7,982 bases of DNA, from NCBI GenBank assembly GCA_937952455.1, contig CALFYU010000631.1:1-7982 (forward strand), given 5' to 3'. Both the position numbers and the translations under genes were made by a program. The notes beneath the pieces are model-generated. The model ran no database searches. It was not told the origin of the DNA and saw nothing but the letters and a program-made list of their open reading frames with translations. Each line of letters begins with the position of its first letter. Positions within the stretch are counted from its first letter, which is position 1. Shown here piece after piece: positions 7,061 through 7,982 of this stretch. The stretch comes from an uncultured Planctomycetaceae bacterium (GTDB taxonomy: Bacteria; Planctomycetota; Planctomycetia; Planctomycetales; Planctomycetaceae).

Positions 7061-7462
7061 CGAATCGTCGATGGCGTTGATGCGAAATTGAGAATTCGTT
7101 GCTGTTTTGCATGCGGGTCCAAACGCTCTGGAAATTCGTGACGGCGAAGAGGCCGTTGACGCCGAAATCTATCTGGAGCACGGCACGAGCTCGCCGGAAT
7201 CAGGAGCGAAATACGACTGGCAGCACACAAAAATCCGCCGGCGCATTCATGCCGACGGTCTTGTAAGAGCAAGAAAGGCCCGCGAATCGATGGGCGTTCG
7301 TCCTGGAGATAACCAGGCCATCGACTCAGCGGGCAAACAACTTGATCGGCAAATGTAACCGACACCTCAAATGGCCTGTCGATTCCCATTGCTTGCAACA
7401 GAGTTGAATTGGATGGATTGAACTTGGAACAATGTTAGTTGTTTCGACAACAGCAACGCCAC
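7061..7462. other. long intergenic region without an intact gene
   Basis: After the sialidase-like gene there is no intact gene with a recognisable product for about 400 bp. A weak imperfect hairpin (CGAAATT/AATTCG with one bulge, 7083-7097) followed by TTGCTGTTTT could end the sialidase transcript, but it is poor. A possible decayed minus-strand frame lies at 7092-7325. A short hairpin, GTTGT-TTCG-ACAAC, lies near 7439-7452. Confidence 0.4.
7092..7325 (-). pseudogene. possible decayed reading frame of unknown function
   Basis: On the minus strand one frame reads as protein-like sequence from 7325 to 7092, broken by a TGA in its middle and closed by another TGA at 7326-7328. It includes V-D-G-L-V-I-S-R-T-N-A-H-R-F, D-F-C-V-L-P-V-V-F-R-S before the stop, and F-G-V-N-G-L-F-A-V-T-N-F after it. 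The opposite strand is codon-aligned and open over the same stretch (TTG at 7107 to 7358), with a mild purine-N-pyrimidine codon pattern that does not tell the two strands apart. No family is named, and no start codon or ribosome binding site is clear. The coding strand, and whether it was ever a gene, is uncertain. Confidence 0.2.
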
Positions 7463-7530
7463 AAAAACGGCCCGCGAGTTCGCAGACGCTCGAAAGGGGC
7501 AGGTTTCGAGGCCGCAAACTCAAGCGGGCC
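7463..7530 (-). terminator. long-armed Rho-independent terminator
   Basis: Read on the minus strand, GGCCCGC (7530-7524) pairs with GCGGGCC (7475-7469), and after a two-base bulge GAGTT (7521-7517) pairs with AACTC (7480-7476). Inside is a second perfect stem, CTCGAAA/TTTCGAG (7510-7504 with 7495-7489) with an 8-base loop. The outer stem is followed by one G and then TTTTT (7467-7463). A GC-rich stem plus U-run in this direction is a standard intrinsic terminator. It lies about 110 bp after the stop of the minus-strand gene ending at 7640. On the plus strand no T-run follows, so it appears one-directional. Confidence 0.65.
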
Positions 7531-7639
7531 TTCGTCTCAACCGCGGATGAGCACGGCCCATGTTAAGGGTGGGGGAGCACAATCCGTCTTCAAACTAACA
7601 GGCGATATTTCTTGGCGAAACCGGCAATCGGGTCGTTTC

Positions 7640-7930
7640 CTAATTTGAAATGTCTTTCCACCAGTCGGACACGTATATTTCCGAATTATCTGGCGACGAG
7701 AGAATGACCCACTCGCCCCGTACGTGAGCCTCTGCCCATCCCATCGGGCCGTATAGCGTACGTAGCGTGTCGTAACGGAAAGTACGGACGCTGAAGGCCA
7801 TATCTGGCGTAGACGTACGGAAGTCGCTCAGCCAGAAGTACCCGCCAAAATACGGCCCGGCCGTCACCAGCAGCCCAATGACTGCGTATACAATCCAACT
7901 CTGCCACCATCTTGGCTTATTGGTCGTCAT
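7640..7930 (-). CDS. small hypothetical membrane protein with one N-terminal helix
   Basis: This 96-residue protein is not recognised. A positive, tryptophan-rich start (K5, R7, W8-W9) is followed by one hydrophobic helix at about 11-32, and then about 60 residues that should lie outside the cytoplasm by the positive-inside rule. That part is rich in aromatic residues (F46, F51, Y53, Y60, W65, W74, Y86, W90-W91) and looks like a small beta-rich domain, with V-R-G-E-W-V-I-L-S-S-P like paired strands. The ATG at 7930 has a strong GGAGG site (7937-7941) with 6-nt spacing, so expression is likely. It is probably transcribed alone or with genes to the right of the window, and a long-armed terminator lies downstream. 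It appears to be a lineage-specific small protein. Confidence 0.75.
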   Translation of the reverse strand: MTTNKPRWWQSWIVYAVIGLLVTAGPYFGGYFWLSDFRTSTPDMAFSVRTFRYDTLRTLYGPMGWAEAHVRGEWVILSSPDNSEIYVSDWWKDISN

Positions 7931-7936
7931 TGGGTG

Positions 7937-7941
7937 CCTCC
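7937..7941 (-). promoter_or_regulatory. strong ribosome binding site of the last gene
   Basis: GGAGG on the minus strand, 6 nt before ATG 7930, is a core match to the anti-Shine-Dalgarno sequence and settles the start of the small membrane protein. Confidence 0.65.
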
Positions 7942-7982
7942 GTGGGGATTCGCTTGCCAGTGGTGGGTGAGGGCGGTCAACG

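Noticed and set aside
1..7982. CRISPR array, toxin-antitoxin pair, phage defence genes or insertion sequence
   Set aside because: No regular spaced repeats, no transposase motifs, no terminal inverted repeats around a gene and no defence domains were seen on either strand.

Overview
The window looks like chromosomal DNA of a moderately GC-rich Gram-negative bacterium, most likely a member of the Planctomycetota (inference). The clues are a large membrane-anchored multihaem cytochrome of a type common there, a secreted BNR/sialidase-like protein, a small ORF with a tail of the 'DP.L....W..L.E.I.AG.VAM' type that I associate with planctomycete integrases, frequent GTG/TTG starts, and long gaps with single-gene transcription units on alternating strands.

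Layout. 1-1149 (minus): a cardiolipin synthase cut by the left edge of the window, with the first HKD motif present and the second lying outside. 1254-1559 (plus): a small ORF, possibly an integrase-tail remnant, followed by about 200 bp without a gene. 1774-3666 (plus): an eight-haem c-type cytochrome with an N-terminal membrane anchor and a HEAT-like tail. 3785-5185 (minus, convergent): a multi-spanning membrane protein that joins a DUF805-like N-terminal half to a cytoplasmic-type SRPBCC (START-like) ligand-binding domain. 5186-5479: no gene. 5480-5737 (minus): a small protein made of one membrane helix and a charged coiled coil. 5891-7060 (plus): a secreted sialidase/BNR-repeat protein that starts at GTG. 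7061-7462: no intact gene, but a possible decayed reading frame on the minus strand. 7463-7530: a long-armed Rho-independent terminator, read on the minus strand, for the last gene. 7640-7930 (minus): a small one-helix membrane protein with a strong Shine-Dalgarno sequence.

The genes do not form an operon or an obvious pathway: most neighbours are divergent, convergent or well separated. The common theme is the cell envelope (phospholipid synthesis, membrane-anchored electron transfer, membrane proteins, a secreted hydrolase-like protein), which may be coincidence. I see no CRISPR array, rRNA, tRNA, intact insertion sequence or defence system. The most unusual items are the DUF805-SRPBCC fusion, the branched terminator, and the two possible gene remnants at 1254-1559 and 7092-7325.
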